Shown one piece after another: positions 1 to 7,471 of a stretch of DNA of 15,432 bases. The DNA is from Candidatus Methylophosphatis haderslevensis (GTDB lineage Bacteria > Pseudomonadota > Gammaproteobacteria > Burkholderiales > Rhodocyclaceae), in the NCBI GenBank assembly GCA_016711925.1, contig JADJSA010000014.1:1-15432 (forward strand), in the 5' to 3' direction. The position numbers and the translations under genes were made by a program. Numbering within the stretch: the stretch's first letter is position 1; each line of letters begins with the position of its first letter. The notes beneath the pieces are model-generated. The model worked only from the letters and a program-made list of their open reading frames with translations. It searched no databases and was not told where the DNA came from.

Positions 1-1
1 A

Positions 2-1402
2 TTCATCCGCGTCTCGCAGGGCTGGGCCGGCAAGACCTACGGCATGATGAACGTGCCGCGGATCGGCAACGAGGTGGTGGTCGACTTCATCGAGGGCGAC
101 CCCGACCAGCCGCTGATCACCGGCCGTGTCTACAACGCCGACCAGAAGGTGCCCTACGAACTGCCCAAATACGCCGCCTACGAAACCTGGCGGACGCGCT
201 CCACGCCCGGCGGCGGCGTGCGCGACTTCAACGAGCTGCGTTTCGACGACCGCAAGGACAAGGAGCAGGTGTTCATCCACGCGCAGCGGCGGATGGACGT
301 GCGGGTCAAGCGAAACAAATACGAAACCGTGCAGGGATCGAGCAACACGTCAATCGGCGGCGGTCATGTGCTGACTGTCGGCGGTACGCTCGATCTGCAT
401 GTCAAGGACGCCGTCTATGCCAAGGCCGACGCGCAGGTAGATCTTGGAATCGGCGGCAATCTTCTGTTCGACGTAGGTGGCGGCACCAAGCTGCACGTCT
501 CGCAGGATCTGCAGCAGAATGCACTGAGCATTCTGCTCGAAGGCAAGACCAGCGTAACGATGAAATGCGGGGGCAGCTACGTCAAGGTGGGGCCGGATGG
601 CGTGACGATTCAGGGACCGCTGGTGAAGATCAACTGCGGCGGCGGAACGCCGGGCGCAACCGGATTCGACATCACGGAGCCACTCGACGCGGCCGGCGCC
701 GACACGGGTGAACCCGGTTATCTCGACAATCTGCCGCGTGGCGGGGGCGGTGGCCGGCGCACCCGGCATGTCGATCCGGAACGTGCGCGCGCGATCACGC
801 GCAATGCCGACGGCTCGGTCAACTACGGCGGGGCCGGGGTTCGGATTTCCGGGGTCGCCGGCGTTCGTCGATAGCACGATTGCCACGCTCGATTCTCTCG
901 ACGGCACGCAGACCGGGCATCAACTGATCAACAATCTGGAGAGCAATGGGCACACAGCGTCGATCGTGGAGAACAATGCTGCTGCGACGGCGGGCGGCGG
1001 CGGCGTTGCTACGATGACAACGGCGAACGGACATCCGGCAGGAACCAATGTCGATATGGGAGGCGGAAATATCCAGACTTCCGATGGTTCCGGATCGGAC
1101 AGCACCGTCAACTGGATACCCGGAAACAATGCCACATACACCGACGCCGCTGGCAATACGCACACGCAGCCGGACGAAGCCTTAGCGGCCACGAGCTTAA
1201 TCATGCGGATCACAATGCCCATGGCGCAAACCGCTCGGCCACGCCTGACCCGGCCGACGCGACCGGTGACCAGGAGGAGTCAACCACCATCGGCATCAAC
1301 GATCACGCCAACGAGCCGGTCAGCGAGAACAACATCCTGCGCGACATGGGCGAAGACTGGAGGCGGACGGACCATGATACGACAGCCAGGCCGGTGCCGT
1401 AA
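2..1402 (+). CDS. vgrG: VgrG spike protein with C-terminal M91 metallopeptidase effector domain (5' partial, two frameshifts)
   Basis: This is the C-terminal part of a T6SS VgrG, a trimeric spike protein. The reading begins mid-gene in the gp5-like OB fold (IPRIG-like VPRIGNEVVVDFIEGDP, then LITGRVYNAD). A DUF2345 needle region follows (about bases 190-650), rich in G and alternating beta residues. After a Gly/Asp/Arg linker (about 660-830) the protein becomes a zinc metallopeptidase. The frame shifts by +1 in the GGGG run at 851-854 and returns by -1 in the GG at 1187-1188. Read across both, it gives ALAGHELNHADHNAHGAN and later SENNILRDMGEDWRR, then TAA at 1400-1402. HELNH is the HExxH zinc site, and the downstream SEN-IR-like motif is typical of peptidase family M91 (NleD/HopH1). 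An evolved VgrG whose tail is the toxin is the best reading. The target (periplasmic or host protein) is unknown. The N-terminal gp27-like part lies outside the window. Confidence 0.88.
856..1402 (+). other. M91-like zinc metallopeptidase effector domain of the first VgrG
   Basis: This is the domain within the first vgrG, about 180 residues when the two frames are joined. It starts around SPAFVDSTIATLDSLDG, passes through a Gly/Thr/Asn-rich middle, and reaches the zinc motif H-E-L-N-H at 1190-1204. The first His and second His of HExxH would bind zinc and the Glu at 1193-1195 would be catalytic. A downstream acidic cluster (EES, about 1288) and SENNILRDMG (about 1328-1357) match the family's C-terminal pattern. 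Known M91 members are type III effectors that cut host kinases, and metallopeptidase-tipped VgrG proteins acting on bacteria are also known (VgrG2b of Pseudomonas aeruginosa). Which role applies here is not visible. Confidence 0.8.
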
Positions 1403-2072
1403 TGCAAAGCGCAAGACATTGCGGGAAGTCGTGTTCGCGGGGCTTCTTACAGTCGCGATTTTCGGAGGAGTAGTCATGTCGGATATAGCGCTTGCCGTTG
1501 ATCTGAGAGCGAGTGTGGCTGGACAAAGTGATCGTGAAATCACGCTGCAATACGCTCTCGAAAACTCGACCGGAGGCCGCATCTACGCGTTCGATCTCCC
1601 TTTGTATTTCGATTCGAAGGGTGCAACCAAGCTTGCTGAAACGGCTGCCTATGTATTTTTGGATGGCGAACGGACTGCGCGAATCGTGCGCGGCATCCTC
1701 GCGCCGCCGATGTTCATGTCGGTATCGCGTCGACCGCCGATAGTCGCATCGGCGATCGAATCCGGGGCAAGCAAGAGCGGGACGATCAAGCTCGCATTGC
1801 CCTTGAGCGAAGCCAATCCCTATTTTCCGACCCAGGAGTGCGACCCCAAGTCGGCCAGGCCGATTGCGCGCCTGCTGCTGCAGATCGGATGGGTCGAGCA
1901 CAGGCAAAATACGGTGACCGCCAAGGCGGTGATCGATGCCAAGGAACTGGTGCGATTGACCGGCGGTTGGGGGGCGCCGCTGCAACGCGTGGCGCAGGCG
2001 GAGGTCGCCGTACGAGACGTCGGCCTGTGCCCGTATTCGGGTCAGTTCGATCGTGCGCAACTCAGGCAGTGA
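1374..2072 (+). CDS. Secreted or periplasmic protein, candidate immunity to the VgrG metallopeptidase
   Basis: The product is 232 residues with a Sec-type signal peptide: basic n-region (CRNAKRK), hydrophobic core (VVFAGLLTVAIFGGVV) and likely cleavage after ALA at residue 41. The mature part looks beta-rich and has two cysteines (C156 and C219) that could form a disulfide in the periplasm. No known domain is recognised. The ATG at 1374 is preferred because GGAGG at 1359-1363 sits 10 bases upstream and because it keeps the whole signal peptide. A later ATG at 1476 also has a GGAGGA upstream but would lose the signal peptide. The gene overlaps the toxin's 3' end by 29 bases, and PAAR follows 12 bases downstream. 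Its position right after a toxin-tipped VgrG and its export signal suggest immunity, which is inference from context only. Base composition is visibly less GC-rich than the flanking VgrG genes. Confidence 0.75.
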   Translation: MIRQPGRCRNAKRKTLREVVFAGLLTVAIFGGVVMSDIALAVDLRASVAGQSDREITLQYALENSTGGRIYAFDLPLYFDSKGATKLAETAAYVFLDGERTARIVRGILAPPMFMSVSRRPPIVASAIESGASKSGTIKLALPLSEANPYFPTQECDPKSARPIARLLLQIGWVEHRQNTVTAKAVIDAKELVRLTGGWGAPLQRVAQAEVAVRDVGLCPYSGQFDRAQLRQ

Positions 2073-2084
2073 AAGGGGTTCGAC

Positions 2085-2687
2085 ATGCCGCAAGGTCCAG
2101 CAGCACGCTTGTTTGACTCGGTCGCACACCCGCTTCCGCCGGTTCTGACCGGGGGTCCCGGAAGCACCAATGTGCTGATCGGCGCTCAGCCCGCTTGGCG
2201 TGGTATTCCGCTCGCAGCAGTAGCAGCTTTGCAGGCGGCGAAAACGGTGGCTGATACTGCGATCCGGGTGGCAGAGGCGGCGACTGTCGCCGCCGCTGGT
2301 ACGCCTGGCGCGCCCGTGGCCTATGCCGCGGAGCAAACCGCCAAGGGTGTTGCGCTCGCTGCAATGAGTTCCGCGATCAGCGCGGCTGCAGGTGGCGGTT
2401 CCGACATCCACAGTTGCACGACGCCGTCACCCGTGCCGCCGCACGGGCCGGGCGTCGTGATTGACGGCTCGGCCACAGTCATGGTCAACAACCTACCGCC
2501 TGCTCGAATGGGCGATACTTTGCTCGAAGCAATCGGCCCGCCCAACAAGATCGTGGCCGGTTGTGTGACGGTGGTTAGCGGCGACGATGCATCAGGCAAA
2601 AGTGGCGCTTTCCCTCGTTGGATCCGGTATGGGATAGCCGGCGGGTCGCGGAGTCAGCTTGCGTTTCGCTGGCTGGCGAATCTCTAG
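2085..2687 (+). CDS. PAAR-domain T6SS spike-tip protein
   Basis: This 200-residue protein sharpens the VgrG trimer by capping it. The start is supported by AAGGGG at 2073-2078, six bases before the ATG. The first PAAR strand is at residues 7-40 (H15, then GSTNVLIGAQPAWRG). An Ala-rich probable helical insertion occupies residues 41-104, a layout seen in many T6SS PAAR proteins. The rest of the PAAR fold is at 107-166: DIHSC, then PPHGPGVVIDGS, NNLPPARMGDT and GCVTVVSG. H15, H109, H120 and C160 are the plausible zinc ligands of the tip. The final 34 residues (from about 167) are Arg/Ser/Gly-rich and look unlike PAAR, so they may be a true tail or read-through after a small indel. It probably caps the spike made by the upstream VgrG. 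Confidence 0.88.
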   Translation: MPQGPAARLFDSVAHPLPPVLTGGPGSTNVLIGAQPAWRGIPLAAVAALQAAKTVADTAIRVAEAATVAAAGTPGAPVAYAAEQTAKGVALAAMSSAISAAAGGGSDIHSCTTPSPVPPHGPGVVIDGSATVMVNNLPPARMGDTLLEAIGPPNKIVAGCVTVVSGDDASGKSGAFPRWIRYGIAGGSRSQLAFRWLANL

Positions 2688-2796
2688 CATAATGCAAGGC
2701 CTACTCGGGGTCGCCGGCATCGGCCTGACCATCCCGATTCGGTTCCCGACCGGCCGCATCGGCCAACAGCCGCCGCAATGGCGCAAAATATAGGCC

Positions 2797-5081
2797 ATGA
2801 GTTCCAACCCACCTACCCGCAACGAAACCACCGTCGTGCTCAACGTCGAGACGACCGCGCCGGGAACCGGCCGTCTGGCGCTGCCCGGCGAGCACAGCAA
2901 TGCGCTGCCGGTCGGCATGCGGCTGGGCGAGTTCGAGCTGACCGGGCTGGTCGGCGAGGGCGGGTTCGGCATCGTCTATCTCGCCTACGATCACTCGCTG
3001 CATCGGCAGGTGGCGGTCAAGGAATACATTCCGTCGTCGCTGGCCAACCGCACCACACAGCTCGCGGTTGCCGTCATATCGGACCAGCATGTCGAACCGT
3101 TCAATGCGGGGCTGAGCAGTTTCATCAACGAAGCGCGGCTGCTCGCCCAGTTCGACCACCCCTCGCTGCTCAAGGTGTATCGCTTCTGGGAAGCCAACGG
3201 CACCGCCTATATGGCGATGCCGTTCTATGAAGGCGTCACGCTGAAGAAGACGCTGAAGAACCTCGGCGGCCCGCCCGACGAAGAATGGCTCAAGCATCTG
3301 CTGCGGCCGCTGCTCGATGCGCTCGGCGTAATGCATGCGGCGCAATGCTTCCATCGCGACATCGCGCCCGACAATATCCTGATCCTGAGCAACGGTCGGC
3401 CGGTTCTGCTCGACTTCGGCGCCGCGCGCCGGGTGATTGCCGACATGACGCAGGCGCCCACGGTGATTCTCAAGCCCGGCTACGCCCCGGTCGAGCAGTA
3501 CGGCGAAGACCCGGAAATGCGCCAGGGTCCATGGACCGACGTCTATGCGCTGGCGGCAGTGGTGTATTTCGCCATCGTCGGCAAGGCGCCGCAGGCGTCG
3601 ATCTCGCGCTACATGTCGGACGGCCTCAAGCCGGTCGCGAAGCTTGCGGCGGGCCGCTATAGCGAAGACTTCCTACGAACCGTCGACCAGGCGCTTTCGG
3701 TCAGACCGAGCGACCGGCCACAGAGCGTCGACGAGTTCCGCGCCCTGCTCGGTCTGGGCGACCGGCGCAGCCGCCCGCGTGCCACGGCGCCGACCCTGGC
3801 GCCGCCGAGCACGGCGCCGCTGCCCGACGCGATCGCCGCTGCCACCCCGGAGTCATTGATGCGGACGGTGCCGCATGCGCCGGCAGCTGGCGCCCGCCCA
3901 GGCCGCCGGACCCGCCCCAGTCTGCCCCCGCGCCGCACCGGCACGTGAGCCCGCGCCCGCCCCGGCCAAGATCACAGTGGAGATCAAGGAAGGCGGGCCG
4001 CTCAAGGTGTATCTCCTGACTGGCATTCTGCTGATCGGGTTCGTTGGGTTTCTGGGATGGAAGTATCGTTTCCCGCGAAGCCGACGCCGGAAGCTGCGCG
4101 GAAGACGCCCAGGCGCCCGCGGCACCGGCCCCGACGGTCGCGCCGCCGGAACTGCGCAAAGGCGCCGGATCTCGCGCCCCGCCCGACCGAGGCAGCCGCC
4201 AGCCTCCGAACCTGTCGCGCCAACCCTGCCCAGGCGCCGGCAGCCCGCCGCCCGCGGCGACCAAGCCGGCCGAGTCAGCGCCGCCACCGCTGGTTCCCCA
4301 GCCGCCCGCGCCGCCCGCTCCAGCGCTGTCATCGGCGGAACTGTTCGAGCAGGTTCTTGCGGCCAGAAATCCGCAGCGTGCCGTCACTGCCACCGCCGAA
4401 AGCGCGCAGGTCGGCATCGGTCGTGGCAGCGCACGCTTCAGTGTCAGTTCGCCGACGCCCGGCTACCTGTATGTGCTGAAACTGGCTGCGGGATCGCGAA
4501 GGATATCCAGTTGGTGTTCCCCAACCTGGCCGACCAGAAGAACCGCATCGGCCCCGGACAAGGCCGTGTCGCAGCCCTCTGCCACCTGGTCCAAGCCCGC
4601 CGAAGGGCCGGCCGGCGTGGACCGCTACATCGCCATCGTTTCCGACCAGCCGCGCGACTTCGGCCTGCTCGACGCCCGCCGCGCGGTGCGTTCAAGACCT
4701 TTGTCGGCGAATCGCTGGCCCGGCTGCAGCGCGGTTACAGTGGCACGGCGCCGCTGCTGGCCGGCATGGCGGTGTGTCCCACCGGCGACAGCTGCTCGCA
4801 GGACTATGGCGCAGCCGCGTTCTCAATCGAAAAGATCATCGCGCCCGCGCCCGAGCCAAGGCCAAGCCTTCGCCTCGCCGCCGCCAACCGCGCAGGGCGA
4901 GAAGCGCCCCACCGTCGCCGTGAAGGACAAGGCGCCCCCGCAAATGGCGCCGCGGGAGAAATCTTCGGCTAAGATGAACGCATCTTCCGACCGCTGCAGC
5001 GACATTCTCGAACGTGCGTCGCTCGGCGAACCCCTGAGCCCCGAAAAGATGTCCTACTTGAAGAAGGAATGCGGACGATGA
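2797..5081 (+). CDS. Ser/Thr protein kinase, single membrane span, C-terminal DUF4384 (several frameshifts)
   Basis: The first 320 residues are an intact Hanks-type kinase. They show the glycine loop GEGGFG (53-58), lysine K75 in VAVKEY, alpha-C glutamate E112, catalytic HRDIAPDN (186-193) and DFG (206-208). GYAPVEQY lies in the activation segment and DVYALA in helix F. A Pro/Ala linker follows, then one membrane span (YLLTGILLIGFVGFLGW, about 4007-4060). After a second proline-rich linker comes a DUF4384 domain (about 4330-4840): GYLYVLKL, IQLVFPNLADQKNRI, YIAIVSDQPRDF, DYGAAAFSIEK. The tail CSDILERASLGEPLSPEKM ends at TGA 5079-5081. These parts lie in different frames, with shifts near 3890, 4060-4110, 4494, 4552, 4690 and 4855. 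By analogy with PpkA-like kinases it may control T6SS activity from the inner membrane. No strong ribosome site precedes the start. The last four bases overlap the next gene. Confidence 0.85.
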
Positions 5082-6262
5082 AACTTACGATTCGGTTTTG
5101 GTTTTCCCTGATGTTTTTCGCGGTAATCGCCACACTTGCCGGTTGCGCAACCCCGGTCGCCACGAAGGACGAAAACGAACTGCCGTTCGACCAGGCCACT
5201 GCCCTGGCGACCGACAACCTGGTCAAGCAGACGCAGAACCTGCCGGCGTTTCTTGCCAAGATCGCCAAGCGAGCGGTGGTGGTCGACCCGATGCTCGATG
5301 GTTCGTCCGGGCAGCAGACCGCCGCCACACGCTTGCTCGAACAGAAAGTCGGCGACCGCATGAAGAACAACTACGCGGTATTCGACATGCTGCCCTTCGA
5401 TGCGGCGAGTCTGGCCAAGGCGCAATACCTGCTCACCGGCACCATGACACGCGACCAGAGCAGCAAGGCCGGCGTGTTCCAGCTCAACCTGGCGCTGACC
5501 GACATCAAGACCGGCAACGTGGTGGCACAGTCGTCGGCCCGCGCGCGCGACGACGGACTCGACACCAGTCCCACCCCGTACTATCGCGACAGCCCGATTC
5601 TGGTCAAGGATGCGGTGGTCGATGGCTACATCCGCACCTGCGAAACCCCGCCCGGCAAGCCGGCCGACACGGTCTACTTCCAGCGCGTGTCTACCGCGAC
5701 GATGATCAGCGATGCCACCGCCGCCTACGACACCGAGCGCTATTCCGAGGCCCTCGGCAAGTATCAGAACGCGATGGCCACGCCCTCGGGCGAGCAGATC
5801 CGCGTTTTCAACGGCATCTACCTGTCGAACTGGAAACTCGGCAAGGTTGCCGAAGCGGAAAAGGCCTTCGCCAAGGTGGTCGAGTTCGGCATCACCAACA
5901 AAAGCCTGGGCGTGAAGTTTCTCTTCAACCCCGGCTCCACGGTCTTCTGGGCCGACCCCAAGGTCAGCGGCCCCTATGACCTTTGGCTGCGCCAGATCGC
6001 GCGTCAATCGGCCTCGGCCAAGGTCTGCATGGACGTGGTCGGCCACACCAGCCGCACTGGCCCCGAGCCGTACAACGACAAGTTGTCGCTCAATCGTGCC
6101 GCCTACATCAAGCAGCGCCTCGACGCCGAGTCGAAGGAACTGGTTGCCCGCACCAAGCCGCAGGGCATGGGCTATCGGCAGAACATCGTCGGCACCGGAA
6201 CCGACGACGTGCGCGACGCGCTCGACCGGCGCGTCGAGTTCAAGATCGTCGCCTGCCCCTGA
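5078..6262 (+). CDS. Lipoprotein with C-terminal OmpA-like peptidoglycan-binding domain
   Basis: The product is 394 residues and uninterrupted. A lipoprotein signal peptide ends in the lipobox LAGC, with C23 as the lipidated residue. The middle region includes a part resembling an outer-membrane assembly or secretion lipoprotein (YLLTGTMTRD, then LALTDIKTGNVVAQSS). A TPR-like helical stretch follows (AAYDTERYSEALGKYQNAM, about bases 5715-5780). The last 80 residues are OmpA-like: VVGHTSRTGPEPYNDKLSLN, then VGTGTDD and RRVEFKIV. The ATG at 5078 overlaps the kinase stop (ATGA) and has AAGGA at 5064-5068 nine bases upstream. The in-frame ATG at 5069 abuts that site and is less likely. It probably tethers a complex to the cell wall from the outer or inner membrane. 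The kinase coupling suggests a shared regulatory or envelope role in T6SS. TagL/TssL-type anchoring proteins are functional parallels, not close matches. Confidence 0.85.
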   Translation: MKLTIRFWFSLMFFAVIATLAGCATPVATKDENELPFDQATALATDNLVKQTQNLPAFLAKIAKRAVVVDPMLDGSSGQQTAATRLLEQKVGDRMKNNYAVFDMLPFDAASLAKAQYLLTGTMTRDQSSKAGVFQLNLALTDIKTGNVVAQSSARARDDGLDTSPTPYYRDSPILVKDAVVDGYIRTCETPPGKPADTVYFQRVSTATMISDATAAYDTERYSEALGKYQNAMATPSGEQIRVFNGIYLSNWKLGKVAEAEKAFAKVVEFGITNKSLGVKFLFNPGSTVFWADPKVSGPYDLWLRQIARQSASAKVCMDVVGHTSRTGPEPYNDKLSLNRAAYIKQRLDAESKELVARTKPQGMGYRQNIVGTGTDDVRDALDRRVEFKIVACP

Positions 6263-6270
6263 AAATGCAA

Positions 6271-6290
6271 CGGGCCGCTTGCGCGGCCCG
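6271..6290. terminator. Hairpin terminator between convergent genes
   Basis: An 8-base perfect stem (CGGGCCGC / GCGGCCCG) with a 4-base TTGC loop lies 9 bases after the lipoprotein stop and 19 bases after the end of the opposite-strand gene. Read on the - strand it is followed by TTGCATTTT, a fair U-tract, so it should serve the - strand gene better. On the + strand the trailing sequence is only CTCTGCGTTT. It is likely bidirectional. Confidence 0.7.
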
Positions 6291-6308
6291 CTCTGCGTTT
6301 CCCCGGCC

Positions 6309-7082
6309 TCAAATGCCGGGCAACAGCCCGCTGCCGTGCTGACGCACGACGGCCATCACCTCGTCGCGCAAGGGGTCGGCAAGGTTCGATACGCCGGCGA
6401 TATCGACCACTTCCTCGAAGGTGTTGGTACCCGAGATCTGCGTGCTTTGCACGACCAGCGCATCGGGCGGGCGTACCGTGGAGATCGGCGCGGACAGATA
6501 AGTGTAGGGAAGCCCGCCGAATTCCGGCGCCGGCTCGCTGCTCACGGTAAAGCGCAACGCCTCAAGAATCGGGACGATGCCCGGCCGCCGGCTGGCGAGA
6601 ATCTGCATCGCCAGGTAATGCAATACGCATGATTTCAGCTCGCCGCCATCGTTGCGCGCGTGACTGCCCACCAGTTCGCGCAAACGGTGCGGCCCGAGAT
6701 CCTTGTAGATCAGCACCCATTTCAGCGGCGTGATCACGGTGATCGGCTTGTTGTGCCCGGGCGGCGTGTACTGGTAGCTGGCCGGGAAAATCTCCGGCGT
6801 CAGCCCGAAAATCTCCAGCGGCGGCCGCAACTCGGATTGCAGGCCGAGCGTGGCGCTTTTGGCCACCGGCTGGTAGAGGGCGTTCAATTCCTGGAAGGCG
6901 AGATTCGAGCCCTTGGCCACATTCTTTTCGCCGAGAATCAGGTCGCCCAGCAGGGCGCGCGGGCTGAGCAGCGGCGCCAGATTGGCCAGATGATCGCGCG
7001 CCTGCCGCGAAAACAACTCGGCCAGCGGAGTGGTCAGCGATCTGAGCGCAAGCAGCCGGGAGATGTCGAAAGCCTGATCCAT
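6309..7082 (-). CDS. Conserved-looking hypothetical protein, unrecognised, intact
   Basis: This 257-residue protein runs opposite to its neighbours, and I do not recognise a family. It has no signal peptide, membrane span or lipobox, so a cytoplasmic place is likely. The N-terminal half is helical and Leu/Ala-rich (LANLAPLLSPRALLGDLILG). The middle holds an aromatic, basic block (PASYQYTPPGHNKPITV, then TPLKWVLIYKDLG). Near the C-terminus FEEVVDIAGVSNLADPL stands out. There are no clear catalytic motifs. The ATG at 7082 follows a well-formed promoter (7133-7161) and a short leader, with only a weak GGAA upstream as ribosome site. The frame is uninterrupted and codon use matches a real gene. 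Its place inside a T6SS locus suggests a linked function such as chaperone, regulator or immunity, but nothing in the sequence decides this. Confidence 0.75.
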   Translation of the reverse strand: MDQAFDISRLLALRSLTTPLAELFSRQARDHLANLAPLLSPRALLGDLILGEKNVAKGSNLAFQELNALYQPVAKSATLGLQSELRPPLEIFGLTPEIFPASYQYTPPGHNKPITVITPLKWVLIYKDLGPHRLRELVGSHARNDGGELKSCVLHYLAMQILASRRPGIVPILEALRFTVSSEPAPEFGGLPYTYLSAPISTVRPPDALVVQSTQISGTNTFEEVVDIAGVSNLADPLRDEVMAVVRQHGSGLLPGI

Positions 7083-7471
7083 GGTGAAGTTCCGTATCGA
7101 AGGACGTTGAATTGGCGGCAGTTGGCTGGCTCACGATACGGTCAGCGATAGTTCATGTCAATTGCGCCATCTGTGCGCCGCCTTGTCCCGCGATGATGTC
7201 ACGGGTATTCCCTCTGGATGCCCGGCCGCGCCGCCGCTACGTTTTCGCATGAGCCGGTAACCCGGAAGTGGCAGTTGGCCGGCAGCCCGCACCCGAAACG
7301 CATCGACACAGATCACTGCGGCGTCGTCAATACCCGACACAAATTGGAGCCAAAATCTCTCACGCGCGAGGTAAACTGCGCACCAAGAATACTTCCTTCG
7401 CATGCCCCTCCCGAGCCGAGATCTGAAGCGCAGGGCGGGCGGTTGCGCCAACGCACCCCAGGAGTCTCGTC
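7083..7471. other. Intergenic region between divergent genes
   Basis: This 389-base gap separates the - strand hypothetical gene from the second vgrG. Apart from the - strand promoter and the vgrG ribosome site (AGGAG at 7460-7464, seven bases before the ATG) it holds no gene with convincing coding character. No strong + strand promoter is visible. TTGTCC/TATTCC (7183-7211, 17-base spacing) and a poor sigma-54-like match at 7269-7284 are the only candidates, and both are weak. The transcript for the vgrG-DUF2169-Rhs module must still start here or be activator-dependent. Confidence 0.6.
7133..7161 (-). promoter_or_regulatory. Sigma-70 promoter for the - strand hypothetical gene
   Basis: Read on the - strand, a perfect -35 box TTGACA (7161-7156) is followed by a 17-base spacer and the -10 box TATCGT (7138-7133; 4 of 6 match). 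Transcription would start near 7126, giving a leader of about 45 bases before the ATG at 7082. It is the best sigma-70 promoter seen in the window. Confidence 0.6.

Noticed and set aside
708..2072. One 454-codon open frame spanning the VgrG tail and the signal-peptide protein
   Set aside because: It is a chimera made by the frameshifts: its first part is out-of-frame linker, its middle is the M91 N-terminal half, then about 60 out-of-frame residues, then the exported protein from 1374.
1320..2411. A 363-codon open frame on the - strand
   Set aside because: Arg/Cys/His-rich composition without motifs, and it lies opposite two supported genes. It is an antisense shadow typical of high-GC DNA.
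2688..2693. CATAAT as a -10 box for the kinase gene
   Set aside because: No acceptable -35 box at 16-18 bases upstream. The best TTGCGT is 22 bases away.
7269..7284. Possible sigma-54 promoter (TGGCA, N10 between GG and GC) before the second vgrG
   Set aside because: The -12 half is poor (CGGCA), and such a match is expected by chance in GC-rich DNA.
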